In this document: in pieces, positions 49,158 to 62,780 of the stretch
How the letters are laid out: each line of letters begins with the position of its first letter
Position numbering within the stretch: position 1 is the stretch's first letter
Source: an uncultured Pseudocitrobacter sp.
Lineage (GTDB): Bacteria; Pseudomonadota; Gammaproteobacteria; Enterobacterales; Enterobacteriaceae
DNA: 64,000 nucleotides
Reading direction: 5' to 3'
Assembly: GCA_913778145.1 (NCBI GenBank)
Contig: CAJYVI010000129.1
Location: 87,061-151,060, forward strand
Notes under the pieces: generated by a model
Databases searched by the model: none
What the model was told of the DNA's origin: nothing
The model's input: the letters and a program-made list of their open reading frames with translations, nothing else
Program-made: the position numbers and the translations under genes

Positions 49158-50355
49158 AACGGGTAACGATCTCGTTCAGTAAAAGTTGGCCCAGCAGCGC
49201 TTTGCTGCTTAACGGTAAGCGTTTATCGCCGTCCTGCCAGAAAAGATGCAATGCATTATTATCGCTATTAAATCCTTGATTTGACTGTGATACATCGTTA
49301 GCGCAGATCAGATCGAGGTTTTTGCGGGCGCGTTTTTGCCGCGCGTATTCTTCCACATTATTCGTTTCGGCGGCAAATCCGACGACGTAGGGGCGGTGCG
49401 TTTTTAGCGCTGCAACGCCTGCCACGATGTCCGGGTTTTTCACCATTTTAATAATGAATTCATCGCCCTGCGTGTCCTGCTTTTTGATTTTTTCATCGGC
49501 AATAACGGCGGCACGATAATCCGCAACGGCGGCACAGCCAATGAAAATATGCTGTTTTTGCACACCAGCCTGAACGGCTGCGTCCATTTCCTGCGCCGTC
49601 GTCACGTCAACGCGCTGCACGAAGGCTGGCGTCGCGAGCGACACCGGGCCGCTCACCAGAGTCACGTTGGCGCCGCGCTGTGCGGCAGCTTCGGCAATAG
49701 CAAAGCCCATCTTGCCGGAGCTGTGGTTGCTGATATAGCGAACGGGATCTAACGGCTCGCGGGTGGGGCCAGCCGTAATCATGATGTTCAGATGTTGCAG
49801 ATCTTTGACAGGCGAAAAATGCGCCGCCGCCATATCAACGATGGTTAACGGGTCGAGCATACGCCCTGGGCCGATATCGCCGCAGGCCTGGCTGCCGCTG
49901 TCCGGGCCCCAGATAAGCAGGTCGCGAGATGCCAGAACCGACAGGTTATGCTGCGTGGCCGCCGCGCGGTACATCTGCTGATTCATCGCGGGCACCACGG
50001 CAACCGGTGATGGTGTTGCCAGGCAAATGGTGGACACTAAATCGTTAGCCATCCCGGCCGCTACGCGAGCGATGAGATCCGCCGTGGCCGGTGCGAGAAT
50101 CACGAGATCCGCCCATTTTCCCAACTCGATGTGGCCCATTGCCGCTTCTGCCGCCGGGTCGAGCAGGCTATCGGAAACCGGATAACCGGAGACGGCCTGC
50201 AGGCTCAGCGGGGTGATGAAAGCTTTCGCCGCCTCGGTCATGGCAACGCGCACTTCGGCGCCACGGTCGCGCAGACGGCGCACCAGTTCAGGGGCTTTAT
50301 AGGCCGCGATACCGCCGCTCACGCCGAGAACAATTTTTTTTCCGGCCAGGCTCAT
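49135..50355 (-). CDS. coaBC: Bifunctional CoaB/CoaC (coenzyme A synthesis)
   Basis: 406 residues from ATG at 50355; a second in-frame ATG lies directly before it. The N-terminal half is phosphopantothenoylcysteine decarboxylase (FMN-dependent; [28 protein letters not shown] with the substrate clamp, and the [11 protein letters not shown] lid). The C-terminal half is phosphopantothenoylcysteine synthetase ([30 protein letters not shown]). Divergent from radC. Confidence 0.98.
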   Translation of the reverse strand: MSLAGKKIVLGVSGGIAAYKAPELVRRLRDRGAEVRVAMTEAAKAFITPLSLQAVSGYPVSDSLLDPAAEAAMGHIELGKWADLVILAPATADLIARVAAGMANDLVSTICLATPSPVAVVPAMNQQMYRAAATQHNLSVLASRDLLIWGPDSGSQACGDIGPGRMLDPLTIVDMAAAHFSPVKDLQHLNIMITAGPTREPLDPVRYISNHSSGKMGFAIAEAAAQRGANVTLVSGPVSLATPAFVQRVDVTTAQEMDAAVQAGVQKQHIFIGCAAVADYRAAVIADEKIKKQDTQGDEFIIKMVKNPDIVAGVAALKTHRPYVVGFAAETNNVEEYARQKRARKNLDLICANDVSQSNQGFNSDNNALHLFWQDGDKRLPLSSKALLGQLLLNEIVTRYDEKNRR

Positions 50356-50528
50356 CATGATTCTTTCCTGTCGTGTTCATCTGAAAGTGGGATTTTATCA
50401 CAATATTTTCGGGGTCGTGCGGTTAGGGAGTATCCACTTTGCGAGGGGCTACGCAAGAGTAAAAAGTGACCCGCGCAGGCCGCGGCTGGCTGTGGCAGGA
50501 TGGCGATCATCATCAGGGAGGAACCGTT

Positions 50529-51194
50529 ATGGATAGCTCAGATGCGCTGATGCCGCGCGAAAAAATGCAAAAAATGGGTATCGAATCACTGTCCGATGTG
50601 GAGTTGCTGGCGCTGTTTTTGCGCACCGGCACGCGCGACAAAGACGTCATGACCTGGTCGCGCGATTTACTGCACCACTTCGGTTCTCTGTATGGGTTGC
50701 TTTCGGCTTCGGAACAGGAAATCACCGAGCAATACGGCATGGGGCTGGCGACGTGCGCCCAGCTAAAAGGCATTGCCGAGCTGGCGCGGCGCTATTTCAG
50801 CCTGCGGGTGTTGGCGAAGAATGCATTACTCAGCCCCGAGATGACGCGTGAATTTTTGCAAAGCCAGCTCAGCGACGAAATGCGCGAGATCTTTATCGTG
50901 ATCTTTCTTGATAATCAAAATCGGGTGCTAAAACACAGCCGACTTTTTGCCGGCACATTAAGCCACGTGGAAGTGCATCCGCGCGAAATTGTACGAGAAG
51001 CCATCAAAGTGAACGCTGCGGCGGTGATCCTGGCGCATAATCACCCGTCAGGTAGTGCGGAGCCCAGTAAATCAGACAGACTTATCACCGAAAGAGTGGT
51101 AAAATCATGCCAATTCATGGATATACGCGTCCTTGACCACCTTGTCGTGGGGCGCGGTGAGTATGTTTCTTTTGCCGAACGTGGCTGGATTTAG
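50529..51194 (+). CDS. radC: RadC-family JAB-domain protein
   Basis: 221 residues from ATG at 50529, preceded by AGGGAGGAA; the frame is open further upstream but that part is not conserved. N-terminal helix-hairpin-helix region, then an MPN/JAB metal site with HVEVHPREI and [14 protein letters not shown]. Despite the name, a DNA-repair role is disputed. Lies just upstream of rpmBG, same strand. Confidence 0.96.
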   Translation: MDSSDALMPREKMQKMGIESLSDVELLALFLRTGTRDKDVMTWSRDLLHHFGSLYGLLSASEQEITEQYGMGLATCAQLKGIAELARRYFSLRVLAKNALLSPEMTREFLQSQLSDEMREIFIVIFLDNQNRVLKHSRLFAGTLSHVEVHPREIVREAIKVNAAAVILAHNHPSGSAEPSKSDRLITERVVKSCQFMDIRVLDHLVVGRGEYVSFAERGWI

Positions 51195-51237
51195 CAGATT
51201 ATTACGCGATCCACCGGGATCTTTGTCTGTTCGGGAC

Positions 51238-51266
51238 TTGAGCATAACGCCGGGTCAGCGTATACT
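51238..51266 (+). promoter_or_regulatory. Promoter of rpmB-rpmG
   Basis: -35 TTGAGC (51238-51243), 17-bp spacer, -10 TATACT (51261-51266). Close to the sigma-70 consensus, as expected for ribosomal protein genes. Confidence 0.8.
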
Positions 51267-51392
51267 ACGCCACCTTTGAGAATCTCGGGTTTGGCATTTG
51301 GGCCTGGCAATCGAGAGTTCACTTAGAACTATGCGATGACCGGGCTGTAAAGCCTGACGAGGCGCCGATACCCCATACGAAGCTCGAGCTAA

Positions 51393-51650
<258 letters not shown>

Positions 51651-51667
51651 GTACTTAGAGGAAATAA

Positions 51668-51838
<171 letters not shown>

Positions 51839-51856
51839 TTTTAGATTCGATGTCAC

Positions 51857-51884
51857 GAAAAACCTCGCCTCGGCGGGGTTTTTT
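51857..51884 (+). terminator. Rho-independent terminator after rpmG
   Basis: AAAACCTCGCC / GGCGGGGTTTT stem followed by T residues, about 20 bp after the rpmG stop. Confidence 0.9.
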
Positions 51885-51936
51885 GTTTTCTGGCCGTCCC
51901 CATATTGAAGACATCAGTTAAACCGTCGGAGACGCT

Positions 51937-52746
51937 ATGCCTGAATTACCTGAAGTTGAAACCAGCCGCCGCGGTATTGAACCGCATCTGGTGGGCGCAA
52001 CCATCCAGTACGCGATTATCCGCAACGGACGCCTGCGCTGGCCCGTCTCCGATGAAATTCACCGACTGAGTGACAAACCTGTGCTCAGCGTTCAACGTCG
52101 TGCCAAATATCTGCTGCTGGAACTGCCGGATGGCTGGATTATCATCCATCTCGGTATGTCGGGTAGCCTGCGCATATTGACGGAAGAGCTCCCTGCGGAG
52201 AAACACGACCACGTCGACCTGGTGATGAGTAACGGCAAAGTGCTGCGTTATACGGACCCACGCCGCTTTGGCGCCTGGCTGTGGACCCAAGAGCTGGAAG
52301 GGCACAACGTGCTGGCGCACCTCGGCCCCGAGCCGCTGAGCGACGAATTCAACGCTGATTACCTGCAACAGAAGTGTGCGAAAAAGAAAACGGCGATTAA
52401 GCCCTGGCTGATGGATAACAAACTGGTCGTCGGGGTAGGGAATATCTACGCCAGCGAATCGCTGTTCGCGGCGGGGATTCACCCTGACCGACTCGCGTCG
52501 TCGTTGTCGCCGCAGGAGTGCGCGCTGCTGGTAAGCACCATTAAGGCGGTGTTATTGCGTTCGATTGAGCAGGGCGGAACCACCCTGAAAGATTTCCTGC
52601 AAAGCGACGGTAAGCCGGGCTACTTTGCCCAGGAATTACAGGTGTATGGTCGCAAGGGCGAGCCGTGCCGGGTATGCGGCACGCCGATTATCGCCACCAA
52701 ACACGCACAGCGCGCGACGTTCTATTGTCGTCAGTGTCAGAAATAA
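51937..52746 (+). CDS. mutM: Formamidopyrimidine-DNA glycosylase
   Basis: 269 residues. Removes 8-oxoguanine and related lesions and cuts the abasic site. N-terminal catalytic Pro in [14 protein letters not shown], the helix-two-turn-helix around [12 protein letters not shown], and the C-terminal zinc finger CRVCGTPI ... FYCRQC. Convergent with coaD, with a REP element between. Confidence 0.98.
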   Translation: MPELPEVETSRRGIEPHLVGATIQYAIIRNGRLRWPVSDEIHRLSDKPVLSVQRRAKYLLLELPDGWIIIHLGMSGSLRILTEELPAEKHDHVDLVMSNGKVLRYTDPRRFGAWLWTQELEGHNVLAHLGPEPLSDEFNADYLQQKCAKKKTAIKPWLMDNKLVVGVGNIYASESLFAAGIHPDRLASSLSPQECALLVSTIKAVLLRSIEQGGTTLKDFLQSDGKPGYFAQELQVYGRKGEPCRVCGTPIIATKHAQRATFYCRQCQK

Positions 52747-52757
52747 GTGGGCTGCGA

Positions 52758-52777
52758 GCCGGATGACGCCATCCGGC
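52758..52777. repeat. REP element between mutM and coaD
   Basis: GCCGGATGACGCCATCCGGC is a short REP palindrome in the gap between convergent genes. Confidence 0.8.
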
Positions 52778-52783
52778 AAACAA

Positions 52784-54548
<1,765 letters not shown>

Positions 54549-54865
54549 AGTACGCAGCTGGCTTAGGAATGTGCTGAGGATTCTATGTATTTAGCCCAGC
54601 CTTTACCATCATTTTTGCCGATTTGAGCGGATTTAACGGGAAAAAGGGCAATGCGCCATTAAACGTTAAACTATATTTGCTTTTTTATATGATTAATTGA
54701 TGTTGTCTAAGCGTGCGCCTAAGGACTTACGCCTAAACGAAACGCCTTACAAAGTTCTATTACTCATTGTTTTAACAGAGAATAAACTTAACAAAGGTTA
54801 AAAAATATTCAATTCGGATTGCTTAGGAATAAGTGATACACTAAGCCGCAATTAGAGCACGACGT
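54549..54865. other. Promoter region of the waaQ operon
   Basis: AT-rich, gene-free stretch between divergent waaA and waaQ. Together with the following JUMPstart element it forms the 400-bp leader of the LPS core operon. No small gene is supported. Confidence 0.6.
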
Positions 54866-54904
54866 CAGTATTCAGGTAACTGTTGAGCCTGGGGCGGTAG
54901 CGTG
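54866..54904 (+). promoter_or_regulatory. JUMPstart with ops element (RfaH recruitment)
   Basis: The 39-bp JUMPstart pattern starts CAGTATTCAGGTAACTGTTG and ends with the ops core GGCGGTAGCGTG at 54893-54904. RfaH binds RNA polymerase paused at ops and prevents early termination in long LPS operons. It lies 45 bp before waaQ. Confidence 0.95.
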
Positions 54905-54948
54905 CCTTTTTTTCAATTCCGACTGGTTATTATCATAAAGAGCCGCTT

Positions 54949-55998
54949 GTGGAAAAAACGTTCACCCGAATTCTGGTTATTAAAATGCGTTTTCATGGGG
55001 ATATGTTGCTGACAACGCCGGTCATCAGCACGCTGAAACGTAATTATCCTGATGCGAAAATTGATATGCTGCTGTATCAGGATACGATCCCAATTATTTC
55101 GGAAAATCCGGATATCAATGCGTTATATGGCATCAGTAATAAAGGCACAGCGGCGAAAGCGAAAATAGCCAATTTTTACGCGTTGGTGAAAACCCTGAGG
55201 GCGAATCAGTATGACCTCATTGTCAATCTGACTGACCAATGGATGATTGCGGTGCTGGTGCGCCTGCTAAATGCAAAGGTCAAAATCTCTCAGGATTTCG
55301 CCCACCGCCAGTCGGCGTTCTGGAAAAAAAGTTTTACCCACCTCGCACCGTTTCAGGGCGAACACTGCGTACTGCGTAACCTTTCTGCGCTGGCGCCGCT
55401 GGGGTTAAGCCAAACCTGTCTGGAAACATCCATGCCCTATGCGCCAGAACATTGGGAGCGTATGAGACAACAGCTGGATGCTTTTGGCGTGGGTGACAAT
55501 TACGTGGTGATTCAGCCGACCGCGCGTCAGCCGTTCAAATGCTGGGATAACGACAAATTTGCGCAGGTTATCGATTCGCTTCAACAGCGCGGTTATCAGG
55601 TCGTCCTGACCTCCGGGCCCGGCGCTGAAGACCTCGCTTGCGTAGAGGATATTGCGGCACAGTGCACGTCTCGCCCGGTGACTGGGCTTGCAGGCAAAAC
55701 GCGCTTTCCTGAACTGGGGGCGTTAATCGACCATGCCGTACTGTTTATTGGCGTCGATTCGGCACCTGGTCACATAGCCGCAGCGGTAAAAACGCCGGTA
55801 ATTTGCCTGTTTGGCGCGACCGACCATGTTTTCTGGCGTCCGTGGACCGAAGACATTATTCAGTTCTGGGCCGGGAATTATCAGGCGATGCCGCCGCGCT
55901 CGCAGCTCGATCGCAATAAAAAGTATATGTCCGTTATTCCCGCCGCTGATGTGATTGCGGCAACGGAGAAAATGTTGCCGTCGGGAGAGGCGCTATGA
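54949..55998 (+). CDS. waaQ: LPS heptosyltransferase III
   Basis: 349 residues from a GTG start with AAAGAG upstream. GT9 enzyme that adds the side-branch heptose (HepIII) to HepII of the inner core. Rossmann motifs ILVIKMRFHGDMLLTTPVIS and FIGVDSAPGHIAAAVKTPVI are typical. First gene of the operon; overlaps waaG by 4 bp (ATGA). Confidence 0.96.
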   Translation: MEKTFTRILVIKMRFHGDMLLTTPVISTLKRNYPDAKIDMLLYQDTIPIISENPDINALYGISNKGTAAKAKIANFYALVKTLRANQYDLIVNLTDQWMIAVLVRLLNAKVKISQDFAHRQSAFWKKSFTHLAPFQGEHCVLRNLSALAPLGLSQTCLETSMPYAPEHWERMRQQLDAFGVGDNYVVIQPTARQPFKCWDNDKFAQVIDSLQQRGYQVVLTSGPGAEDLACVEDIAAQCTSRPVTGLAGKTRFPELGALIDHAVLFIGVDSAPGHIAAAVKTPVICLFGATDHVFWRPWTEDIIQFWAGNYQAMPPRSQLDRNKKYMSVIPAADVIAATEKMLPSGEAL

Positions 55999-57119
55999 TT
56001 GTCGCCTTCTGCCTTTATAAGTATTTCCCCTTCGGCGGTTTGCAGCGCGATTTTTTGCGCATTGCCCAAACCGTGGCGGCACGCGGTCATCACGTACGCG
56101 TTTATACGCAATCCTGGCAGGGCGACTGTCCGGCAGAGTTTGAATTGATCACCGTGCCGGTGAAATCGCGGACCAACCACGGGCGCAACGCCGAGTATTA
56201 CGCCTGGGTGCAGGCGCATCTGAAAGCGCATCCGGCGGAGCGTATCATCGGTTTCAATAAAATGCCGGGGCTGGACGTCTATTACGCCGCCGACGTCTGC
56301 TATGCCGAGAAAGTGGCGCAGGAGAAAGGCTTTTTCTATCGCCTGACCGCCCGCTATCGTCACTATGCAGCGTTTGAACGCGCTACGTTTGAGAAAGGCA
56401 AACCGACACAGTTACTGATGCTGACGAATAAGCAAATCGCCGATTTCCAGAAGCATTATCAAACCGAGCCTGAGCGCTTCCATATTCTGCCGCCGGGGAT
56501 TTACCCGGACCGTAAATATAGCCAGCAAATTCCCGACGCCCGCGCGGTTTATCGCGCGAAAAACGGTATTGGTGAACACGATTTCCTGTTGCTTCAGGTC
56601 GGTTCCGATTTCAGCCGAAAAGGCGTGGACCGCTCGATTGAAGCGCTGGCGGCGCTACCGGATGCCCTTCGTTGCAAAACCACACTGTATGTTGTGGGTC
56701 AGGATAAGCCGGGGCGATTTGAAGCGCTGGCAACAAAGCGCGGCGTGCGTGAGAACGTCCACTTTTTCTCGGGGCGTAACGATGTCTCTGAACTGATGGC
56801 CGCAGCAGATGTTTTGCTGCATCCGGCCTATCAGGAAGCGGCCGGGATTGTGCTGCTTGAAGCGATCACTGGCGGACTGCCGGTGCTGGTGAGCGAAGTT
56901 TGCGGCTACGCACACTACATCGCGGCGGCAAACTGTGGCGAAGTGCTGGGCGAGCCCTGGAAGCAGTCGGCGCTAAATGATGCGCTACGCAATGCATTGA
57001 CGAATCCGCAACTCCGTCAGGCGTGGGCTGAAAATGCCCGCCATTACGCGGATACGCAGGATCTCTACAGCCTGCCTGAGAAGGCGGCTGATATCATAAT
57101 TGGTGATGTTCATGGTTGA
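55995..57119 (+). CDS. waaG: LPS glucosyltransferase I
   Basis: 374 residues, GT4/GT-B fold. Adds the first outer-core glucose to HepII from UDP-glucose. N-terminal [15 protein letters not shown] and donor-site [20 protein letters not shown] with the EX7E pattern. Overlaps waaQ by 4 bp and waaP by 8 bp. Confidence 0.97.
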   Translation: MIVAFCLYKYFPFGGLQRDFLRIAQTVAARGHHVRVYTQSWQGDCPAEFELITVPVKSRTNHGRNAEYYAWVQAHLKAHPAERIIGFNKMPGLDVYYAADVCYAEKVAQEKGFFYRLTARYRHYAAFERATFEKGKPTQLLMLTNKQIADFQKHYQTEPERFHILPPGIYPDRKYSQQIPDARAVYRAKNGIGEHDFLLLQVGSDFSRKGVDRSIEALAALPDALRCKTTLYVVGQDKPGRFEALATKRGVRENVHFFSGRNDVSELMAAADVLLHPAYQEAAGIVLLEAITGGLPVLVSEVCGYAHYIAAANCGEVLGEPWKQSALNDALRNALTNPQLRQAWAENARHYADTQDLYSLPEKAADIIIGDVHG

Positions 57120-57909
57120 GTTGAAAGAACCTCTTGCGACCCTCTGGCGCGGAAAAGATCCGTTTGAAGAGGTGAAAAAGCTGCAGGGGGAAGTTTTCAG
57201 AGAGCTGGAAACGCGCCGTACGCTGCGTTTTGAACTGGCCGGGAAAAGCTACTTCCTGAAGTGGCACCGCGGCACCGCGATGAAAGAAGTGGTGAAAAAC
57301 CTGCTTTCGCTGCGTATGCCGGTACTCGGCGCGGACAGAGAGTGGAACGCGATTCATAAACTGCGCGATGTCGGCGTGGACACCATGTGCGGCGTGGGTT
57401 ACGGCGAAAAAGGCCTGAACCCGGTGCGCAAAGTGTCGTTTATCATCACCGAAGATCTGACTCCGACCATCAGTCTGGAAGATTACTGCGCCGACTGGGT
57501 TAATCATCCGCCAGAACCGCGCGTGAAACGAATGATCATCAAGCGTGTCGCGACGATGGTAAGAAAGATGCACCAGGCGGGGGTTAATCACCGCGACTGC
57601 TACATCTGCCACTTCCTGCTGCATTTGCCGTTTGATGGCAATGAAGAGAACCTGAAGATTTCGGTTATCGACCTGCATCGCGCGCAAATGCGCAGCCATG
57701 TGCCGCAGCGCTGGCGCGATAAGGACCTGATTGGGCTATATTTTTCTTCGATGAATATCGGTCTGACTCAGCGCGATATCTTCCGCTTTATGACCATTTA
57801 TTTTGCGAAACCGCTGCGTGAAATTCTGCATGACGAGAAAAATCTGATAGCACAGGCGGCGACAAAAGCTGAACGTATCAGAGAGCGGACGGCGAGAAAG
57901 CATCTGTAA
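57112..57909 (+). CDS. waaP: LPS core heptose I kinase
   Basis: 265 residues from ATG at 57112 ([20 protein letters not shown]), as in E. coli. Phosphorylates HepI, which stabilises the outer membrane. Kinase-like [14 protein letters not shown] catalytic loop and VIDLHRAQ metal motif. Overlaps the waaG end. Confidence 0.97.
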   Translation: MVELKEPLATLWRGKDPFEEVKKLQGEVFRELETRRTLRFELAGKSYFLKWHRGTAMKEVVKNLLSLRMPVLGADREWNAIHKLRDVGVDTMCGVGYGEKGLNPVRKVSFIITEDLTPTISLEDYCADWVNHPPEPRVKRMIIKRVATMVRKMHQAGVNHRDCYICHFLLHLPFDGNEENLKISVIDLHRAQMRSHVPQRWRDKDLIGLYFSSMNIGLTQRDIFRFMTIYFAKPLREILHDEKNLIAQAATKAERIRERTARKHL

Positions 57910-58035
57910 CCGCGCGTCATTTTAATTATTTGTTTCGCAAGATGAAAAACTCGCCTACGATTTTCCTGTAAGCCGTTTAATAACAAACACCAATGCGAGA
58001 TGTAGATTCATCGTGCTGATGAGAAAGAGTGATTA

Positions 58036-59052
58036 ATGAACCAGACTTACTTTGATGAGAGAGAGGTCATTCTCTCGGTCAATGATTATAACTATCTGCC
58101 TGATTCAGAGAATGGCGCGTTTGATATCGCTTACGGGATTGATAAAAATTTCCTGTACGGTTGCGGTATTTCGATGGCATCGATCCTGTTTGCTAATCGC
58201 GATCGCCGTCTGGCGTTTCACGTCTTTACCGATTTTCTGACCGACACCGTGCGTGAGAAGTTTGCCGCGCTGGCAAAACAATATCAGGCCCGCATCGTTA
58301 TCTACCTGGTGAATTGCGATACGCTGAAGTCCTTACCCAGCACCAAAAACTGGAGCTATGCGACCTACTTCCGCTTTATCATCGCCGACTATTTTGCAGG
58401 TAAAAGCGATAAAGTGCTTTATCTTGATGCCGATATCGGTTGTAAGGGAAGTGTCCAGGAACTTATTGACCTCCGCTTTAACGATAATGAGATTGCGGCG
58501 GTGGTGATGGAAGGTAATACCGCCTGGTGGACAAAGCGTGCGGAAACGCTGTCGACGCCAGGCCTGGCAGAAGGTTACTTTAATGCCGGGTTCCTGCTCA
58601 TTAACATTCCCGCCTGGAATGCTGAAGAGATATCGAAGCAAGCGATTGAAATGCTGCGTGACCCGGCGGTGACCAGCAAGATAACGCATCTGGATCAGGA
58701 TGTCCTGAATATGCTGTTGGTCGGTAAAGCACGCTTTATTGATCCGAAGTTTAATACCCAGTACAGCCTGAACTATGAACTAAAAAAATCCGTTGTCAGG
58801 CCGGTGAATGATAAAACGGTGTTTATTCACTACATCGGTCCCACTAAACCATGGCACCTTTGGGGCGATTACCCGGTCTCGGCGTGTTTTCTGAATGCCA
58901 AAAAGCATTCGCCATGGCAGGATGATGCACTTCTGGCACCGAAAACGGCGGCCCAATACCGATACTGTGCCAAGCATCAGCTACATCAGAAGCAATATGT
59001 TAAGGGTATTTTGAGTTACGTTCTTTATTTTAAAAAGAAAATCACAAAATAA
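58036..59052 (+). CDS. waaO: LPS core hexosyltransferase, GT8 (WaaO/WaaI type)
   Basis: 338 residues, retaining GT8 glycosyltransferase with the metal-binding [13 protein letters not shown] motif and the [16 protein letters not shown] tail. WaaO (E. coli) adds glucose and WaaI (Salmonella) adds galactose to the outer-core glucose; I cannot decide between them. Lies 126 bp after waaP; no waaB gene lies between, unlike K-12. Confidence 0.85.
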   Translation: MNQTYFDEREVILSVNDYNYLPDSENGAFDIAYGIDKNFLYGCGISMASILFANRDRRLAFHVFTDFLTDTVREKFAALAKQYQARIVIYLVNCDTLKSLPSTKNWSYATYFRFIIADYFAGKSDKVLYLDADIGCKGSVQELIDLRFNDNEIAAVVMEGNTAWWTKRAETLSTPGLAEGYFNAGFLLINIPAWNAEEISKQAIEMLRDPAVTSKITHLDQDVLNMLLVGKARFIDPKFNTQYSLNYELKKSVVRPVNDKTVFIHYIGPTKPWHLWGDYPVSACFLNAKKHSPWQDDALLAPKTAAQYRYCAKHQLHQKQYVKGILSYVLYFKKKITK

Positions 59053-59071
59053 AATATATATAGGTGATGCT

Positions 59072-60094
59072 GTGAACTCACTTCCTGTAATTGAAATATC
59101 TGAGTATAAAGTCTTTGATGATAGAACAAATACTCGTGATGATATTGATGCGTTGAATATTGCGTATGGCGTAGATGGAAACTACCTCGATTGGGTCGGT
59201 ATTTCTATTACGTCCGTGGTCATTAATAACAGTATTGATATCAATTATCATATTGTTGCTGATGAGTATAATCCCTCTTTTCTCGCCAACATCGAAGCAT
59301 TAGCGAAAAAATACAAATTAAAAATAAGTTTGTACTTAATCAATGCAGAACGCCTGGACTGCCTGCCACGCACCAAAGTCTGGTCTCGCGCGATGTATTT
59401 CCGGCTGTTTGCGTTTGAGCTGTTCAGCAGTAAGCTGGATAAACTGCTGTATCTGGATGCCGATGTATTTTGTAAGGGACGTCTGGATGAACTGGCCGCC
59501 TGCGACCTGACCGGCCTGATTGCCGCAGTGGTTAAAGATGTCGACTCAATGCAGAAAAAAGTGGTCGATCGCTTAAAAGATCCGGAACTTAAGGGCAACT
59601 ATTTCAACTCCGGCGTGGTCTACGCGAATTTGCAGGAATGGGTGAAACATGACTTAACCCACCGAATTCTGGCGATGCTCACGCATGAAAACCACGACAA
59701 TATTGTCTATAAATATCCTGACCAGGATGTATTGAATATCTTGCTCAAAGGGAAAATTAAATTCCTGCCGAGAAAGTTTAATACGATTTATACAATAAAA
59801 AGTGAGTTAAAAGACCGAACGCATCAAAAATATAAAGAGACTATTTTTGATGAAACGGTACTGATTCACTACACCGGCGTGACCAAGCCCTGGCATAAGT
59901 GGGCCATTTATCCTTCTGTACGTTACTATCTGCAGGCGTTGGCAGTATCACCGTGGAAAGACCAGCCTCCTCGCGATGCGCAAACTATTGTTGAATTGAA
60001 AAAGCGTTACAAGCATCTGCTGGTTCAACATAAATATTACTCCGGGTTTGTTGCAGGCGTGTCCTATTTGCTGAGAAAACACTCCATCCGCTGA
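59072..60094 (+). CDS. waaJ: LPS core hexosyltransferase, GT8 (WaaJ/WaaR type)
   Basis: 340 residues, probably from a GTG at 59072. Second GT8 enzyme, with [13 protein letters not shown] and [16 protein letters not shown] motifs in the same positions as in the preceding gene, which points to duplication. Likely adds the next hexose of the outer core. Acceptor and donor specificity are not visible from sequence. Lies 19 bp after the first GT8 gene. Confidence 0.85.
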   Translation: MNSLPVIEISEYKVFDDRTNTRDDIDALNIAYGVDGNYLDWVGISITSVVINNSIDINYHIVADEYNPSFLANIEALAKKYKLKISLYLINAERLDCLPRTKVWSRAMYFRLFAFELFSSKLDKLLYLDADVFCKGRLDELAACDLTGLIAAVVKDVDSMQKKVVDRLKDPELKGNYFNSGVVYANLQEWVKHDLTHRILAMLTHENHDNIVYKYPDQDVLNILLKGKIKFLPRKFNTIYTIKSELKDRTHQKYKETIFDETVLIHYTGVTKPWHKWAIYPSVRYYLQALAVSPWKDQPPRDAQTIVELKKRYKHLLVQHKYYSGFVAGVSYLLRKHSIR

Positions 60095-60119
60095 ATATTT
60101 TATTAACTTTTGGTTTATT

Positions 60120-60818
60120 ATGAGTATTAAACATCACATTAACGATTATGTCGTTTTCACAAAGTCTGATGGTGAAAAGTACATCAGCGTGTTTAACGAT
60201 TTTTTATCCTACAATATCAAAATTATAAAAGTTTTCCGTAATATTGAAGATACAAAGGTTTTATTGATTGATACCCAATACGGGAAAATGATCTTAAAAA
60301 TCTTTGCGCCAAAAGTTAAGCAGAATGAACGTTTCCTGAAAGCAATGGTGAAGGGCGACTACTACGAGAAACTCTTCGAGCAAACCGAGCGTGTCAGAAA
60401 AGAAGGGCTTGATTCAGTCAATGACTTCTATCTGTTGGCAGAGAAGAAAACGTTACGCTTTGCGCATTACTACATCATGCTGATTGAGTATATCGAAGGT
60501 ATCGAGCTGGTTGATATTCCTGAAATAGACGACGAACTCAAACAAAAAATCAAAGCGTCCATTTCCGGATTACATCAGCACGGAATGGTTTCCGGCGACC
60601 CGCATAAAGGCAACTTTATTATCGAAGATGGCGTTGTCAGAATTATCGATTTATCAGGTAAATCGCCTTCCGCTATGCGTATGGCCAAAGACCGAATCGA
60701 CCTTGAACGTCACTATGGTATTGTTAATGAAGTAAAAGATGCTGGATATTATCGCTTGATCTTTAAGAAGAAGTTCCGTAACTTTATTAGACGGCTAAAA
60801 GGTAAAGAGATTCGCTGA
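60120..60818 (+). CDS. waaY: LPS core heptose II kinase
   Basis: 232 residues. Phosphorylates HepII of the inner core, acting after WaaP and WaaQ. Kinase-like loop GMVSGDPHKGNFIIEDGVVR and IIDLSGKSPSAMRMAKDRID. AT-rich compared with waaP. Confidence 0.93.
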   Translation: MSIKHHINDYVVFTKSDGEKYISVFNDFLSYNIKIIKVFRNIEDTKVLLIDTQYGKMILKIFAPKVKQNERFLKAMVKGDYYEKLFEQTERVRKEGLDSVNDFYLLAEKKTLRFAHYYIMLIEYIEGIELVDIPEIDDELKQKIKASISGLHQHGMVSGDPHKGNFIIEDGVVRIIDLSGKSPSAMRMAKDRIDLERHYGIVNEVKDAGYYRLIFKKKFRNFIRRLKGKEIR

Positions 60819-60840
60819 ATCCTGGGATGAAATTTAGCTA

Positions 60841-61785
60841 ATGAATATTTACTTTATTAACTGGACTGCCAGCTATGAGATCAGAATGATCGACTATTTG
60901 GCTAATTATTATCCAGTTCGCCGGGTTACTACGCCAGCATCATTAAATTGGCTAAGCCGAAAGTTTAAAAGAGTTAATTTCATCAAAAGGCTTTTAGCAA
61001 ACATTTTTATTAGACGATATCTGCCAAAACTGACTTCAGAGGATATCGCTATTTATAATGATAGCCATGTACTCAAAAGACTTAACCCCGAGATTATAGA
61101 AGCCATAAAGTGTCGGCGATTTTTGTTGCTCAGGAACCCAGTCGACGATGATTTCGTTCAAAAGATGAAAGCGACCTTTGAGAGCGTTTACGGCTTTGAA
61201 GAAATAAACTGCCAGAAAAATAATATCGCTTATATCCCACAGTTCTTTCCGGTTGGGTTTAATGAACGAGATGTGGGGACAGTCTCATGTAATCCCACGC
61301 TTCATCGCCGTTGCTATTTTATTGGCAAAGATAAGGGGCGATTTGCAGCAATCACAGCGTTATCAGAAAAATTACATACATTCGATTGTGAACTTAAATT
61401 TCAAATTGTTCGTGATAGTTCTTCTAAAGAAATATCTCAACTGTATTGTGATAAAAATATCACGTATGAGCAAAATCTGGTGAACGCACGCAGGGCTGAC
61501 TGCATTGTAGATATTACTCAGGATTCTCAGACAGGATGGACGTTACGCGTACTCGAAGCACTTTATTTCAACAAGAAGCTTATAACAAATAACATTTCAC
61601 TTTTAGATAGTAATATTTACTCTAAAAATCGTGTTTTCATTATTGGTTATGATTCATGGGATCGTTTTAACGAATTTTTGGATGCTAAGTTAAAACCCCT
61701 GAGTGATGATATTCTCTATCAATATAGTCCGGATTATATGATTGAAAAAATCATTGATGATGCCAATGAATATAATCAGCTATAG
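60841..61785 (+). CDS. Putative LPS core glycosyltransferase, WaaS-like
   Basis: 314 residues, AT-rich, between waaY and waaZ. It begins MNIYFINWTASYEIRMIDYL and later has YFIGKDKGRFAAITALSE and VNARRADCIVDITQDSQTGW TLRVLEAL, a GT-B style donor region with a late Glu. Its length, start and pairing with waaZ suggest K-12 WaaS (rhamnosyl side branch on Kdo), but in K-12 waaS lies after waaP. I am not certain of the identity. Confidence 0.6.
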   Translation: MNIYFINWTASYEIRMIDYLANYYPVRRVTTPASLNWLSRKFKRVNFIKRLLANIFIRRYLPKLTSEDIAIYNDSHVLKRLNPEIIEAIKCRRFLLLRNPVDDDFVQKMKATFESVYGFEEINCQKNNIAYIPQFFPVGFNERDVGTVSCNPTLHRRCYFIGKDKGRFAAITALSEKLHTFDCELKFQIVRDSSSKEISQLYCDKNITYEQNLVNARRADCIVDITQDSQTGWTLRVLEALYFNKKLITNNISLLDSNIYSKNRVFIIGYDSWDRFNEFLDAKLKPLSDDILYQYSPDYMIEKIIDDANEYNQL

Positions 61786-61895
61786 ACAAGGCTAAGTTTT
61801 AACTGTATATGCTATATAAGTTTTTGTGGAGTTCACCGTAATTAAAGGTTTGCTGTACTTGCCGGCGAAAAGTAGCCTATCTCTACAGGTTTTTT

Positions 61896-62747
61896 ATGAA
61901 ACACATTAAATATATTACACATGCTGATGTACAAAGCCTGATTGAGCAGAAGACATCGGATGATACAATCATCTTTCTGTCAGGTCCTACATCAAAGAAG
62001 ACGCCAATTTCTGTACTGGAGAGTAATGACGTCATCACCGTCAATGGATCTGCAGATTATTTACTCAGCCACAATATTGTACCTTTTATTTACATTTTGA
62101 CGGATGCCCGATTTTTGCATCAGCGTCGTGATGACTTCTATCGTTTTAGTCGCGGTAGTCGCTTTACGATTGTAAATACGGATGTGTATGAAGAAGCCTC
62201 GGAAGAGGATAAAAAATATCTTCGTGAGAATTGTTATATTCTCAGAGCGTTCTACAAACGTGAAAAGGGTGGCATCGCGAAAAAAATTAAGCTTGCCATC
62301 TTGTCACGCCTATATCGTAACCTGATGATCAAAGTTCCTTTCTCTAAGAAAGGACGCCTAGTTGGCTTCTGCAAAGATATCGCGATTGGTTATTGCTCCT
62401 GCCACACCGTCGCGTATACGGCGATTCAAATTGCCTACTCGCTCTGTTATTCGCGAATTGTCTGTTCTGGGCTAGATCTTACTGGTACCTGTCAGCGTTT
62501 TTATGATGAAAGCAATAACCCTATGCCTTCTGAACTGAGTAAGGACCTGCATAAAATATTACCGTTCTTTAAGTTTATGAGCCGTAATGTTCCTGATATG
62601 CGGATCTACAATCTGTCAGATGATACAGCAATCGGATACGATATTATTCCTTTTATCGACGTTGCAGTACTGGCTGATGCCTCGCCAAGAAAGGCTGCGA
62701 TGACTAAAAAAAAATTCACTTCTGATAATGCCCGCGCTCATGCGTGA
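61896..62747 (+). CDS. waaZ: LPS core KdoIII transferase WaaZ
   Basis: 283 residues, the same length as E. coli WaaZ, with a strong match as I recall it (SGPTSKKTPISVLESNDVIT, FLHQRRDDFYRFSR, GRLVGFCKDIAIGYCSCHT). It adds a third, partial Kdo to the inner core and often goes with a shorter outer core. A 110-bp gap separates it from the preceding gene. Soluble, no signal peptide. Confidence 0.9.
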   Translation: MKHIKYITHADVQSLIEQKTSDDTIIFLSGPTSKKTPISVLESNDVITVNGSADYLLSHNIVPFIYILTDARFLHQRRDDFYRFSRGSRFTIVNTDVYEEASEEDKKYLRENCYILRAFYKREKGGIAKKIKLAILSRLYRNLMIKVPFSKKGRLVGFCKDIAIGYCSCHTVAYTAIQIAYSLCYSRIVCSGLDLTGTCQRFYDESNNPMPSELSKDLHKILPFFKFMSRNVPDMRIYNLSDDTAIGYDIIPFIDVAVLADASPRKAAMTKKKFTSDNARAHA

Positions 62748-62780
62748 GTAGAAAACGAAGCTGTTACTTAATAAAACCAT